The notes beneath the pieces were generated by a model. It searched no databases. It worked only from the letters and a program-made list of their open reading frames with translations, and was not told where the DNA came from. The position numbers and the translations under genes are program-made. From Icerya purchasi (taxonomy: Eukaryota; Arthropoda; Insecta; Hemiptera; Monophlebidae), in the NCBI GenBank assembly GCA_039619475.1, contig CM077115.1, positions 39,194,444 to 39,258,443 of the forward strand: 64,000 nucleotides of DNA. The letters are read 5' to 3'. Below, piece by piece: positions 38,504 to 48,595 of this stretch (within the stretch, counting starts at the first letter, position 1; every line of letters starts with the position of its first letter).

Positions 38504-39280
38504 ACATATTCATGGACTGAATTTTGTTGTATTATTTATTTACATGTTTGGTCATTATTAAAGATATAGATCGATATATTATAATTGTTGGTCTATGTAA
38601 TATAAAATTTTAAATTTAATAAATAATAATGAATTAAATATAAAAATAAAGGTAAATATATAGTTACAATTGAATAATATGGAACAATATAATTAAATGA
38701 TGTGTATGAATTTGTATAAAACTATTAATATTTTATTTTTGGTTTTCATAAAGTTTTATATTATATAAAGTGTTTTGTGGTATTGTTTGCTGTATATTTA
38801 ATATTTTATCTTTGTATTTATTAATGTAATATTCTTCAGCTATATTTAAGAGTTTATTATCTGTAACTATTTTTAAAATTAGCAATATACAAACAGACAT
38901 GCTAATTTTAAAAATAGTTACAGATAATAAACTCTTAAATATAGCTGAAGAATATTACATTAATAAATACAAAGATAAAATATTAAATATACAGCAAACA
39001 ATACCACAAAACACTTTATATAATATAAAACTTTATGAAAACCAAAAATAAAATATTAATAGTTTTATACGAATTCATACACATCATTTAATTATATTGT
39101 TCCATATTATTCAATTGTAACTATATATTTACCTTTATTTTTATATTTAATTCATTATTATTTATTAAATTTAAAATTTTATATTACATAGACCAACAAT
39201 TATAATATATCGATCTATATCTTTAATAATGACCAAACATGTAAATAAATAATACAACAAAATTCAGTCCATGAATATGT
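38504..39280. repeat. Near-perfect 777-bp palindrome (380-bp arms, 17-bp spacer)
   Basis: The left arm 38504-38883 and right arm 38901-39280 are exact reverse complements along 380 bp except at one pair (38713 T against 39071 G). There are no indels. The spacer is the 17 bases 38884-38900. The arms are very AT-rich. Beside the left arm is an A run; beside the right arm is CAAGTAGACG; no target duplication is visible. A 50-codon open frame crosses from the spacer into the right arm (38899-39051). A transcript would fold into a 380-bp hairpin. Options are a foldback element, a hairpin-siRNA locus, a recent inverted duplication or an assembly artefact. Confidence 0.95.
38899..39051 (+). CDS. Short open frame inside palindrome arm, unknown
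   Basis: 50 codons starting MLILKIVTDNKLLNIAEEYY and ending LYENQK. Because the left arm mirrors the right, most of the same frame also exists on the minus strand. The residue pattern vaguely recalls the C-terminal tail of Jockey-type ORF2 proteins (upstream in frame, QTDMLIL; then ...EEYYINKYKDKI), but this is too weak for an assignment. I do not claim it is expressed. Confidence 0.2.
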   Translation: MLILKIVTDNKLLNIAEEYYINKYKDKILNIQQTIPQNTLYNIKLYENQK

Positions 39281-39469
39281 CAAGTAGACGAAACCGGTAG
39301 GACGAATTTTTATATATGTATATAGTTTGTGAATTAATAATGTTTGTAAAACTTGTATTTTAATTTAAGTAATAATTTAATATAAATAAATGTTATATGT
39401 TTTAATGAATTGAAAGGTACTCTGTGTCCGTGTAATATATAAAACTATAACTTTTGTAACGTAAATTAA
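39281..39469. other. AT-rich spacer, nothing recognised
   Basis: Separates the palindrome from the LINE copy to the right. No repeat or coding match was seen. Confidence 0.6.
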
Positions 39470-40690
39470 GGTGGTTTTAAAATATATAACTTATCATATT
39501 ATTGAGAAAAAGACATATCGAGCAACAGGTTATATCAAGAAACGATTTGAGACAGAAGAAATGAAGAGGAACAACAGAAGGTGATGGAAAAGTGAGAATG
39601 TAGAGGGCACTGTAAGGAGTAGGGAGGTCAAGGCTAAGCAAATTGGAATAAAAGATCACGCGTTCTGGGGAAATGAAGGAACATTCAAATAGTACGTTTT
39701 CTGCGTCACAAGTGACATTTAAGGTAGGAGGGTGAAAGGGACACAACGGAGATTGAACAAGAGCAAAGCGGAAACGAGAAGCCGCGAGCAGACTACGATT
39801 AAAACGAAGGTGAACTATGGAGGAAGCGACACAGAACGGCTGATACTGGGAAAATTGTTAAACCAAGGAGAAGAGGATTTAGCCTGTAAGGCAAGGTAAA
39901 AGGAGTCAGGGTTGGAGAAAAAAGATGGATAGAGATCAATCCAAAAATCACGGTGAGAATGAAAATAGAGAGAGAGAGAGAGTAAAGACTTTGGGAAGGA
40001 AATCTGCCTATGAAACGACCATTTACTGCGGCCGAGCAGCTAATGAGTCAGCAAGATCGTTACCGGTGATACCACAGTGGCTAGGAATCGAAAGCCGGTC
40101 AATACGGATAGAACGGGAAGCTAATAAATTGCAAATCAAGGAACGAATATAAAGAATAATAGGACAGGAAGAAGTCGGAGCATAGAAGGAAATTCACTAA
40201 GTTGGAAGTTGAAGATGTCTAATCATGAACCTTTCACCAAGGTGAACTCTTCAAATACAAAGAGGAATGAAGCCAGTTTCGGTCAGAAGAACTGGAATTG
40301 GAGAAGAATTCAGCGCACCAATAACGAGAGTTTTGGATACGATCAAGTTTGACCAGAAGGGAAACAGAAGCACTGCCATAAAGAAAAGAACAATAGTGAA
40401 ATTTAGAAAGAATAATGGATCTATAGAGCACGAGTAGAATATATGGATCACCACCAAAAAATTCAGTCTTTTCAGAGCAGACACGCGAAGATAGTTAATA
40501 TGATCATGAAAGGATAGAGTATTATTAAGAATTAGGACCAGGTAGGAGAAAGAAGTGAGCAAAGAGACCTGGCACATGAAAAGATTAACCAAGGAACGAT
40601 TAAAAGGACGAAATGTAAAAACGATACAGACACACTTCTCAGGGGAAATAGAAAGGTGAAGAAAGGATAAGGAATTTTCTAAAACAGTAA
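39470..40690 (-). mobile_element. 5'-truncated LINE, pyrimidine-rich family, largest copy
   Basis: Minus-strand remnant beginning just after the reverse transcriptase catalytic region: NSLSFLHLSISPEKC near 40680-40630, then VCIVFT and SFSYLVLILNNTLSFHDHINYL (40592-40500). An RNase H segment, IPSHCGITGNDLADSLAARPQ, is encoded at about 40090-40030. The tail LFECSFISPERVIFYSNLLSLDLPTPYSALYILTFPSPSVVPL lies at 39700-39570. It is the longest copy here of the family also seen at 2640-3494, 12170-12430 and 38240-38460. Several frameshifts are present and no poly(A) is visible at the 3' side. Confidence 0.7.
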
Positions 40691-41040
40691 GAAGTTACCA
40701 AACCTAACCTAATGTGATCGTAATAGCGTCGTCGAATATTAGGAGTAGTGAAAAAAAAAAAAAAGTTAAAAATGACCACATTCCACCTATTTCAACCACT
40801 GCACATGGATTGTGGAATTAAGTTTTTCACGCGGCGCTTAAATGTATCTCCTTGCTTTTTGGGATTCGCTTTCAATTAATCAGAGATAGTGTCTGTACAG
40901 ACCAAACTTTATTTGAGATATTAGGTGTGCGTGTCTCGTTCCAAATTCAAGTCGATGTTCTAGTGGTATATACTTAATCTGAAATAGAATATTGGTTGTA
41001 CCAGAGAATTGTTTGGTGGAAAGTAAAGGCCGATCTCAAG
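40691..41040. other. Spacer without recognised features
   Basis: Contains a 14-A run at about 40750-40764 and a short AACCTAACCTAA string (see rejected items). No coding similarity. Confidence 0.5.
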
Positions 41041-41044
41041 TAGA

Positions 41045-41160
41045 AACAAACTGTCCCTAACGTCCTCTTTAGTTTCATTATACTCAGTGCCATTATGAAA
41101 AGCTTAACTTCACAATTCCCGACGCCCTGCTAAGAATATGGGACTTACTTTATTTCACTT
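41045..41160 (+). repeat. SINE 3' body fragment
   Basis: The block ending TTAACTTCACAATTCCCGAC GCCC...GGGACTTACT matches the 3' part of the SINE at 50596-50880 (TTAACTTCACAATCCCCGAC GCCCCATTAAGG). The tRNA-like head is absent, so this is a truncated copy. Confidence 0.5.
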
Positions 41161-41910
41161 CACTTTTTTTTTTCTTTTTTTTTTTATTAATATAAATTAT
41201 CTCCTTTTTAAATTTCAAATGATTCTTAAAATTACAAAACCTTAATAAATACAAAAAGCGATTACATAAATTCTAGTAGATGGAGACCGTTTGACTAATG
41301 GTTTATCTGTATCTACATTACAAAATATCTAAAAAAAAAAAGCTATATCAAGTTAGATTATAACATCATATTCTTTTTTTTTTTTTCTTCTTTAGTATCT
41401 TAGTTATATATTTTATGATCTTAAAAGTAGTATCTTTATTCTTAAACTAGTTGTAGTTTCCTCTGATGTTGTGTTCCGCTCTTATACTTCACTTTACTTA
41501 CACATATTTGGGAACGGAGTTGTGTACGAGATATCCGCCAAAACCTGCAAGTTTAGTAGCCAATCACCTTAGCGGAACGTCACATTTCATTTCTCGAACA
41601 CTTTTCATCGGCGCAGTTAAAACGCGCGCTATTATCCTGATTTTAGTTAGTGTTTCGGTTTTGTTGCTGATCGATTTCTCGCGTAGCATCTGTATTCGGA
41701 TTCGAAGAGCTGGATTTTTTTTACTTTTGTTCAGATTTTCTTTTTTCTTTTTTAGGGTTTTTTCAGCTATTTTTTAAATGATTTTCGTCACATTTTCCCC
41801 GGACACTACTCTTATTCACTTGGAACATTTTATTTTTGTAACGGCTAACATGCCTTACACCATTTGGTCAAAGGCGCGAATAAACAAGCTCGGATAACAT
41901 TTATAGGATC
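41161..41910. other. No gene supported; T-rich spacer
   Basis: T-rich runs at about 41166-41186 and 41374-41390. A 103-codon plus-strand frame (41466-41777) with hydrophobic, low-complexity content has no domain I recognise. Confidence 0.4.
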
Positions 41911-41919
41911 TTTCAGTGC

Positions 41920-41921
<2 letters not shown>

Positions 41922-41963
<42 letters not shown>

Positions 41964-43621
41964 GGGTCCCCAATCTGGATATTTTCATAAATACATACAT
42001 GTAAACGAATCCAGAGATACATATATGTATTAAGTATGGCAATGTTGATGTTATAACATAGCCACCAAGTGCAAACATATAAATTCTAAATGAGTTGCTC
42101 TAGTGCTACATTATGTTATTAGCATAAATATATCTATCTTGTTAAGTATTATTCCTTAATGTAAAAGCTCATTCTAATTTACGCAATGATAACTATTTTA
42201 TTTATAAAAGAAAATCCTTAAATATAATGTTCAATATATCGTCCTAATGTTAATGTGGTATAACATATATTTTGACTCTGATTTGTCCGAGTATACTTAT
42301 GGATTATTTATAAAAATCCTTACACAATAAGTTCAATAGATACGTTTAATTCTAACTTATGGTAATTATTAGCATTTTTATGTCAAGTTATCTGATTACT
42401 ATTTATTACAAAAAGAGGTTTGATCAACTACTTATATTAGTGATCGGTTGGAAGAATCTCTTTTTAATGGCCTCATGTATAAATGTGAGGAGGTTCTTTG
42501 ACCCTTGGGTTATTATTAGCTGGGTACTGGTATTGATTTGATATTGTTCCCTTAGACTTGATAGCGCTGTGCAACGAAAACTGATGTGATTTATATTATC
42601 TACAACACCTTTTCCACAGTTAGGAGTATCTGTTAATTTAAATCTGTACAGATACTCACCTAGTGCACCATGACCGGTAAGAATCTGTGGTGCGTTGTAG
42701 AATGTAATGTTTATGTTTTTGTTTTTTAACCTGTTTGCAATATTGGAAAAGAAGGCATATGTTTCCTACCAGTTACTTCCTGGTCCCACCTATCTTGCCA
42801 AATGTTTTTAAGTTTATCTCTGGTATACTTTTTGAGAATCTTAATTTGTGAATTTATGGGAAGAGCATTGTTTATATTATTATCTTTAAGGAAGACGAGA
42901 GATTTTACCTTGTTTAAGTTTTTGGTAATTCTATACTCAGAGGTGGTAGCTCTACCAATTAGGAATAAGTCAATTGGCATGACATTAGCTATCACATGGG
43001 CTGCCGATGTTTTGTATTGTTCTGTAAAGGGATGAGATGTTCAATAAATACATTTTATTTGGTGACTTTTAACTGGGTTTATTGTTTGTTTTTTTTATTG
43101 AGATATATGCATGCTCCGTATCCGTAGATCGATCGGATAAGCCCTTTATACAGAATTAGTTTTTGCTTTTGTTTAATTCCGTCACTGTTTGAGAGTAATT
43201 TCCTTAGTTTATCATAAATTTTACTACATTTACTACCTATTTCTTCTAGGTGCTTTGTAAATTTTAGTTTTTGATCAATTGTGACTCCCAAGTATTTAAT
43301 TTTTTCATCCAGAGGAATTGATTCCCTCGCAATAATATTAAGTTCTTTGACTCTTTCTCGAATATGGTGATTTCCTATTAACATGGATTTACACTTCTCT
43401 ACCGAGACAAACCATGTCTGAAATACACTGCTCAAGTTTTTGGCAAATCACTTCGATCTTCCTCATGTTCGTTCTGTGATTGAGATTAAATAGGATGCAC
43501 AGGTCGTCTGCAAAAGAGATCAAGGTTGAGTTAATTTTTTAATTGTTCTACAAACCGATTCAACTTCTCGGTGAACTTTTGAATATAGGACATTGCACAG
43601 GGTAGGTCCAAGAACTGATCC
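41922..43621 (-). mobile_element. 5'-truncated LINE with poly(A) and candidate target duplication
   Basis: The T run at 41922-41960 is the poly(A) tail of a minus-strand LINE. Coding similarity begins abruptly at 43621, inside the reverse transcriptase. The 11-bp strings TTTCAGTGCAG (41911-41921) and TTCCAGTGCAG (43622-43632) flank the element and differ at one position, as expected for a target-site duplication. A long 3' UTR (about 41960-42470) precedes the tail. Confidence 0.75.
42480..43621 (-). pseudogene. LINE ORF2 fragment: last part of reverse transcriptase to zinc knuckle
   Basis: The fragment begins GSVLGPTLCNVLYSKVHREVE at 43619-43555, then reads TLISFADDLCILF at about 43530-43490 with the FADD catalytic box. 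KCKSMLIGN...EKIKYLGVTIDQKLKFTKHLEEIGSKCSKIYDKLRKLL and IRSIYGYGACIY follow (43435-43079). 42995-42726 encodes a post-polymerase region with INSQIKILKKYTRDKLKNIWQDRWDQE. A CGKGVVDNINHISFRCTAL zinc-knuckle-like motif lies at about 42620-42560. Frameshifts separate the pieces. The clade is uncertain. Confidence 0.7.
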
Positions 43622-43632
43622 TTCCAGTGCAG

Positions 43633-43920
43633 TTAAGATAGCCTATATTGGGGAAAGTAGCGAATTTTTATCTTTTAGGACACCCAAAATAACATTGCGG
43701 GGCGCTGCTTCGGGCAGAATTTCATTCCGGTACGGTACAGAACTGACTTGCACTGGTGAATTTTGATTAGCTTACAGCAACACAGTGTCGTAATACCGCT
43801 GATAAATGTTATCGTTCAATCTGATTTCCGATTGTTCTTGTGCTTCGACTCTCCCCTGTCCATTGCGAGCCGTCTTATTAGCATGTTACTTTGTTGCACC
43901 AAATTTTGTGGATTCGTTGC
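43633..43920. other. Short spacer between LINE and mariner
   Basis: No gene or repeat recognised apart from the right copy of the LINE target duplication immediately to its left. Confidence 0.5.
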
Positions 43921-43922
43921 TA

Positions 43923-44840
43923 CAAGAGGGTGCTTCAAATATACACCGGAATTTTTAAATAAACGCGCGAAAAATTTATTGTGGAAAAAGTGGTTGCACT
44001 GGCAGTTAGACCGGTTTGTTATGTAGAGCAATTAGAACCGCGTCGTAAGCTCACTTTTTAGTGTAGTTAGAGCCATGAGTGAAAAAGAAGTACCAGTGTC
44101 GTCTGTTGCGCAACGCATCATTATTCGTTTTTTAGTCAAAGACGACGTAAAATCCGTGGAAATTTACCGAAAATTACGCGAACAGTTCGGCGATGAGTGT
44201 CTCTCCAAAACTCAAGTGTACGAGTGGTGTTCCGCGTTTCGAAAAGGACGTGAAGTGGTGTCAAACATAGCACATGCGCGGCGCCCAAAAACCAGCATTA
44301 CAGATGAACACGTCAAAGCCATCGAACAACTCATTTTGGCTGACCGACGCGTCCGTGTACGCGATATGACCGACGAATTCGGCATCAGCATAGATAGTAT
44401 TGAGACAATAATTCATGATCGGCTAGGTTATCGCAAAATTGCAGCCAGATGGGTGCCAAGACTTCTGAATTTTGAACAGAAATTCACCGCTCGGCTCACG
44501 ATGGAGACATTGGCCGAATTGGGCTGGGAAACACTTGAACATCCTCCTTACAGTCCAGATTTGTCGCCTTGTGATTATTATTTGTTTGGCCCGTTGAAAG
44601 AAGCACTTGGTGGACAACGTTTCGACAGCAACGATGAGGTGGAATCGTTCGTGCGCAAATGGCTATGTGACAAGCCGCGAGATTTTTACGAAAAAAGAAT
44701 AAAAAAATTGCCGGAGAGGTGGAAAAAGTGCGTAGCGTGCGAGGGGGGTTATCTCGAAAAATTGTAAAAAATATGAGCACTGTAAGTATAAAATAAAAAT
44801 TTTTATGACGAAATTCCGGTTTATATTTGAACCACCCTAG
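43923..44840 (+). mobile_element. Mariner element with both TIRs, internally deleted
   Basis: A 918-bp element flanked by TA at 43921-43922 and 44841-44842. The left end CAAGAGGGTGCTTCAAATAT and the inverted right end CTAGGGTGGTTCAAATATAA align over about 30 bp with few changes and end in a shared ACCGGAATTT. A standard mariner is about 1.3 kb, and the deficit of some 350 bp agrees with the missing middle of the transposase. Intact ends mean it could be mobilised if a compatible transposase were present. Confidence 0.9.
44075..44767 (+). CDS. Core-deleted mariner transposase, open frame
   Basis: A 230-residue open frame; mariner transposases are about 345. Residues 1-125 form the N-terminal DNA-binding part with two helix-turn-helix regions (SSVAQRIIIRFLVKDDVKSVEIYRKL; RVRVRDMTDEFGISIDSIETII) and the WVPRLL linker (126-131). 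The sequence then jumps at about residue 136 (FEQKF) straight to TARLTMETLAELGWETLEHPPYSPDLSPCDYYLFGPLKEALGG. The segments with the first and second catalytic aspartates are therefore missing; the third, D167, remains. The tail RWKKCVACEGGYLEKL is complete. The deletion is in frame and there are no stops. Such a protein should bind TIRs but not cut DNA (inference). Confidence 0.85.
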   Translation: MSEKEVPVSSVAQRIIIRFLVKDDVKSVEIYRKLREQFGDECLSKTQVYEWCSAFRKGREVVSNIAHARRPKTSITDEHVKAIEQLILADRRVRVRDMTDEFGISIDSIETIIHDRLGYRKIAARWVPRLLNFEQKFTARLTMETLAELGWETLEHPPYSPDLSPCDYYLFGPLKEALGGQRFDSNDEVESFVRKWLCDKPRDFYEKRIKKLPERWKKCVACEGGYLEKL

Positions 44841-44842
44841 TA

Positions 44843-45380
44843 TATGTAACAATAACTATGCACCAAGTGTTACTAATATTAATTATTTGCTAATTACGAA
44901 CAGAACAGAGGAATTTTTTTCCATACATGGCTATTTTCGCCATGTTTCGTTTCATAATCGATAATAATTTAATGATCAACTAAGTGCACAATGATAGTCC
45001 TCGAGCGAAGAGAAAAGGAAAAAAAAAACAACCGTTCGGATAGCTATGACTGATGTTCTATGATAACTGTAAAGAAAATATTCATTATTACATCTGATAG
45101 ACTTCAAGAGGAGTGTCCAATGTTGCAAAGGAAAATAACACTTGAGGGAGCATTTACGTACATGGGGCTGTCTGACACGCATTACTTATGCATGATCGTC
45201 TCGTTCCATTTATTATATATTATTCAATAAACGCCCTTAACATTCTATATTTAATTAAAACCGCAATAAAAAATAGTAAAGGAATTTACACACCATTACA
45301 CGTACAGCTTCTTTAAAGCATGCTTCAATGACAGTTCTCTGCATAGCACGTTCCACTGACCACAAACGATCCATTATATT

Positions 45381-45422
<42 letters not shown>

Positions 45423-46060
45423 ATATATATGTATGTATGTTGTAGATATTATTTTGTTGACAGAACGGTTTTTGTTCCATCGAAGCAGTTGTATGATTCC
45501 TCCGGTTTTGCTTGCAGAAAGCAGCTTGCGGCATAAGGTGTGTGTGTGTGTGTGTGAAACGGCGCGTGCGAACAAACACAATGACACATTTGTGGGTTTG
45601 TGCTGGTGTATTTCATTGCTTGATTCAGCTCTCTGTATAGTGAGGCATGGGGGCAAACGTGTAGGGCAAGGGCAGTCTGTTTCTGACAGGTTCAAACACG
45701 CGACTCGCAGATCGAAATGTCAGTGATTTACTTCTTTCGCAGAACAACGTTAAGAATTAGTTTTCCAATTAAATTTAGATTTTTTCTCTTTTCTTTCTCG
45801 TTTATTTCTTCTTCTTTTCGTTCGCCGCGTTATTTTTATTTTTAATAGACTGTTTATTATTATCCCTTTATGCAAGCAACTCTACGCCCCATTCAAACCG
45901 ATCAACGTCACACAACGGTTGCATAAAGAAATGCCTTTCGGCGGCGCGATCTCTATTAATGGACCGACTATTCTCCAGTTGCAGGGGAAAAAAATAAAAT
46001 AAAATAAAATGTTGAAAAAAAACAACCTAAAATATCGACTTCAATATTTACATATATAAA
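44843..46060. other. No gene supported; microsatellite-containing spacer
   Basis: A (TA)n(TG)n compound microsatellite lies at about 45380-45440 and a (GT)n run at about 45538-45557. Open frames on both strands near 45255-45726 run through these tracts and are not convincing genes. A short (AAAAT)n run is at about 45989-46009. Confidence 0.5.
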
Positions 46061-46417
46061 AATTTAATAAAAACGTACTAAAAAGTAAAAAAATAATTTT
46101 ATTAGATAAAAAATATATTTGAGAGTGGTATACCTTAAGGGGGGTGATATTATCGTAATTCTTATACAATACTGATACCTTAATGTAGAGCAGGCACCGA
46201 ATTGAAATTAAAATATGTGAAAAAAAATTAATCATTATTATTTAATGCAATTTTTAATTACATATTATTCTGTTATGTGAATTTGATGCCGACTCTAATT
46301 AAGGTATCAGTGTCGTATGAGAATTACGATAATATCACATTAAGGTATATATTACTTTGAAATATAATTTTTATCAAGTAATTTATTTCTTACTTCTTAG
46401 TGCACTTTTATTAAATT
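46061..46417. repeat. Diverged palindromic repeat (arms about 160 bp)
   Basis: Left (about 46061-46225) and right (about 46257-46417) halves are reverse complements at very roughly 80 percent with a few indels. A well-matched core is GTGATATTATCGTAATTCT at 46144-46162, pairing with 46320-46338. The surrounding ATACCTTAA motifs are also mirrored. AT-rich and non-coding. It resembles an older version of the kind of structure at 38504-39280, though the two sequences are unrelated as far as I can see. Confidence 0.7.
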
Positions 46418-46735
46418 ATTATTTTTCTTATTTTAGGGCATTTTTATTTTGAATTTTTATAATAAATTTCGGAGTCGGTATTTTTTTCTCCTAAAAAAAC
46501 CTTCTATTTTTTGTCACTATATTTGAAAATATTTTTTCTCGCTAAAGGTCATCATTTTTGTCATTTTGTTTTTTATATTTTATATGCTTAAAAAAAAAAA
46601 AATAAATAAATAAAAACACATCAAAAAATATATGTTCCATTCGGACACGAACCTTGTCTCTTTTCTACTTCGACACGTCTAAATTCGATATGTTTGCTGG
46701 CTGCTCAGTCGTCTCCGATGATGTCGCTATAATCC
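46418..46735. other. AT-rich spacer
   Basis: Contains an A-rich run with (AAAT)n at about 46590-46616. No gene seen. Confidence 0.5.
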
Positions 46736-47526
46736 GTTATTCGTTTCCGGAACCGTTTTTTATCCTCTCTGCCGAACTATGTGGTATCTGGCTCGTTGTC
46801 GATTTCCTCATGAAATCTGACTCACACCAATAGTCCGTAGTGTGTTCAGATTCTCTCTGAGCACTCAACGCCTTGTCCCCAACGTGTTCAGAGTCACGAT
46901 CAACATCCGGTAGTCAAAGAAGTTCTCAAATTGTTATCGTTGAGACCAGATCGGACAGTTACGTTCTTGTCGATTCCTGCCCGCATTGGTATTGGAGGGA
47001 ACGAACTAGCAAACACGATTGCAAGGAAGGTTGCTGTGACTCTGCCGGTGCCGAGCGTTCCTGTTCTAGAAACCCCGATCTCAAGATTTATGTAAAATGT
47101 AGTTTAAAGGTTCTATGGCAGAGGAAATGGCAGCAAACATCACAAACGAATAAGCTTCGCTCGATCAAGCCGTCAGTATTACCAGTGGAATATATGTCAC
47201 TTTGAAATCGAAGGGATGATGTAGTCATCACCAGACTCCGATTGGGTCATATATACGGCTCACCCACGAACATTTACTAAATGAAACTGAAGCTCCTCAA
47301 TGTGTCGTGTGAAGTGTTATCCTCTCCGAATGCCTTTTTCACTCTTTGGAAAAGAAAATTTTTTCAACCTGCCTTCTTCTCTTCCCCTCATCCTTAAAGA
47401 TAACTCTTCTTCACTGTCCAATTTAATTCTTTTCCTTCATAAGTCCCGCCTCTACTCACTAATCTAAACCTCCTTCTCCTCTCGCGCCTCTAACCATAGT
47501 TGCTGCACATGGCACGTAAATTAAAT

Positions 47527-47573
<47 letters not shown>
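46736..47573 (+). mobile_element. I-like LINE 3' end with (TAA)n tail
   Basis: Plus-strand remnant of an RNase H-bearing LINE. Broken frames give an RNase H piece resembling IPAHIGIGGNELANTIARKVAVTLPVPSVPVLETPIS at about 46975-47085, which keeps GNELAN but has N in place of the last D. RLRLGHTRLTHEHLLNETEAPQC follows at about 47226-47305, then LFHSLEKKIFSTCLLLFPSSL. The sequence ends in a (TAA)n run at 47526-47573, the kind of 3' end known from I-type elements. The 5' limit is approximate and the reverse transcriptase is absent. Confidence 0.65.
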
Positions 47574-47574
<1 letters not shown>

Positions 47575-47829
47575 TAATCGTTTTCTGTATTCAAAGCTAC
47601 GTTTCTATGGCAATTAAATTGATATTTTAGTCAATCGCCTCTGTTATACTAATAAGAAAAATCTATCTAAAGGGACCATATTTTTTCACGCTTTTTTGAC
47701 GAATATTCAGTTTACATTCACCGATTTTCATCAGTACTTACATAGGGTACCACCGCTGCGAATGTTATACTTTCTAATGACCAAAGAATCAGTAAAATCG
47801 GTCCGTAGTATTATAACCTTCTTCTTTTT

Positions 47830-48060
47830 GGAAATTTATTTTTATTTTATTTATTTTTATTATTTACGAGGTACATATTGCCAGGGAGGGGACTATCATC
47901 TCGGGTGAGGTTATTTACATTATTTTAAGGTTTGTAATATTTATAAATTTAATAAGTCTGTATATAGGTTATTTATGTTTAAATTCGCGGAGTGATCGTC
48001 TGTAAGTGTGGATTGTTGGCGTTCGGCACTGTAGATGGGGCATTCAGTGATGATCAGTAA
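47830..48060 (-). mobile_element. Possible LINE 3' end
   Basis: Minus-strand frame resembles the last part of a LINE ORF2 (ITECPIYSAERQQSTLTDDHSANLNINNLYTDLLNL, about 48050-47950). An A/T-rich tail follows on the coding strand at about 47875-47840. The match is short and no reverse transcriptase is present. Confidence 0.35.
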
Positions 48061-48227
48061 TGAAATACGAGTAAATAAAACATCGAAAAGAAGTCAACAT
48101 CGACCGAATGTAATATTTTTTGTCATTTCAGTTTTTTTCTTCTCCGCATTAATAATTAATTAATTAATCAGCGGAGATTGAGATAGTGTTTTTTTGTTTT
48201 TTTCGCTTTTCAGTGTGCAGCCTTTAT

Positions 48228-48595
48228 GCGTCTTGATGAAGAAGTATTTTTTCAATCAGGTTGTTCCATTTGGTAGAGCAGTACTATCCGGTGATTTCAG
48301 GCAAACGATTCCAGTGATACCTCGCTCAACACCAGCTGATGAATTGCATGCTGGTATAAAATATTCAACTTTTTGGAGCGCAGTAAAAAATTTTTATTTA
48401 ATAACAAATATGAGAGTTCAACTTTAAAACGATCCATCCATCAGCTGCCATATTTTCAAGACAATTGCTCGAAGTCGGTAACAGTACTGTACCTACAAAT
48501 CCAGAAACAGGAAAAATCACCTTCCCATCTAATTTCTGCAACATTGCAAATTCAAAAGAAATTACTCCCGTGAACATGAAGTGTTTGCTTGGGAT
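48228..48595 (+). pseudogene. Helitron Pif1-like helicase fragment
   Basis: The plus-strand frame reads VVPFGRAVLSGDFRQTIPVIPRSTPADELHAGIKYSTFWSAVKNFYLITNMRVQL (about 48258-48427). After a shift come FSRQLLEVGNSTV, NPETGKITFPSNFCNIANSKEITPVN (about 48450-48575). GDFRQTLPVIP plus TNMRV are hallmark motifs of Pif1-family helicases, and the following region matches the form found in Helitron Rep-Hel proteins. The usual GGK after the hydrophobic strand has changed to GRA. Rep/HUH and the Walker A region are missing, so this is a short dead piece of a Helitron that once encoded a replicative helicase for rolling-circle transposition. Confidence 0.75.

Noticed and set aside
38881..39060. Conserved gene in the palindrome arm
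   Set aside because: The 50-codon frame is open, but the AT-rich arms give no reliable similarity; the DNA symmetry itself is the feature.
40705..40720. AACCTAACCTAA string resembling insect telomere repeats
   Set aside because: Only about two and a half units; far too short for telomeric or interstitial telomeric DNA.
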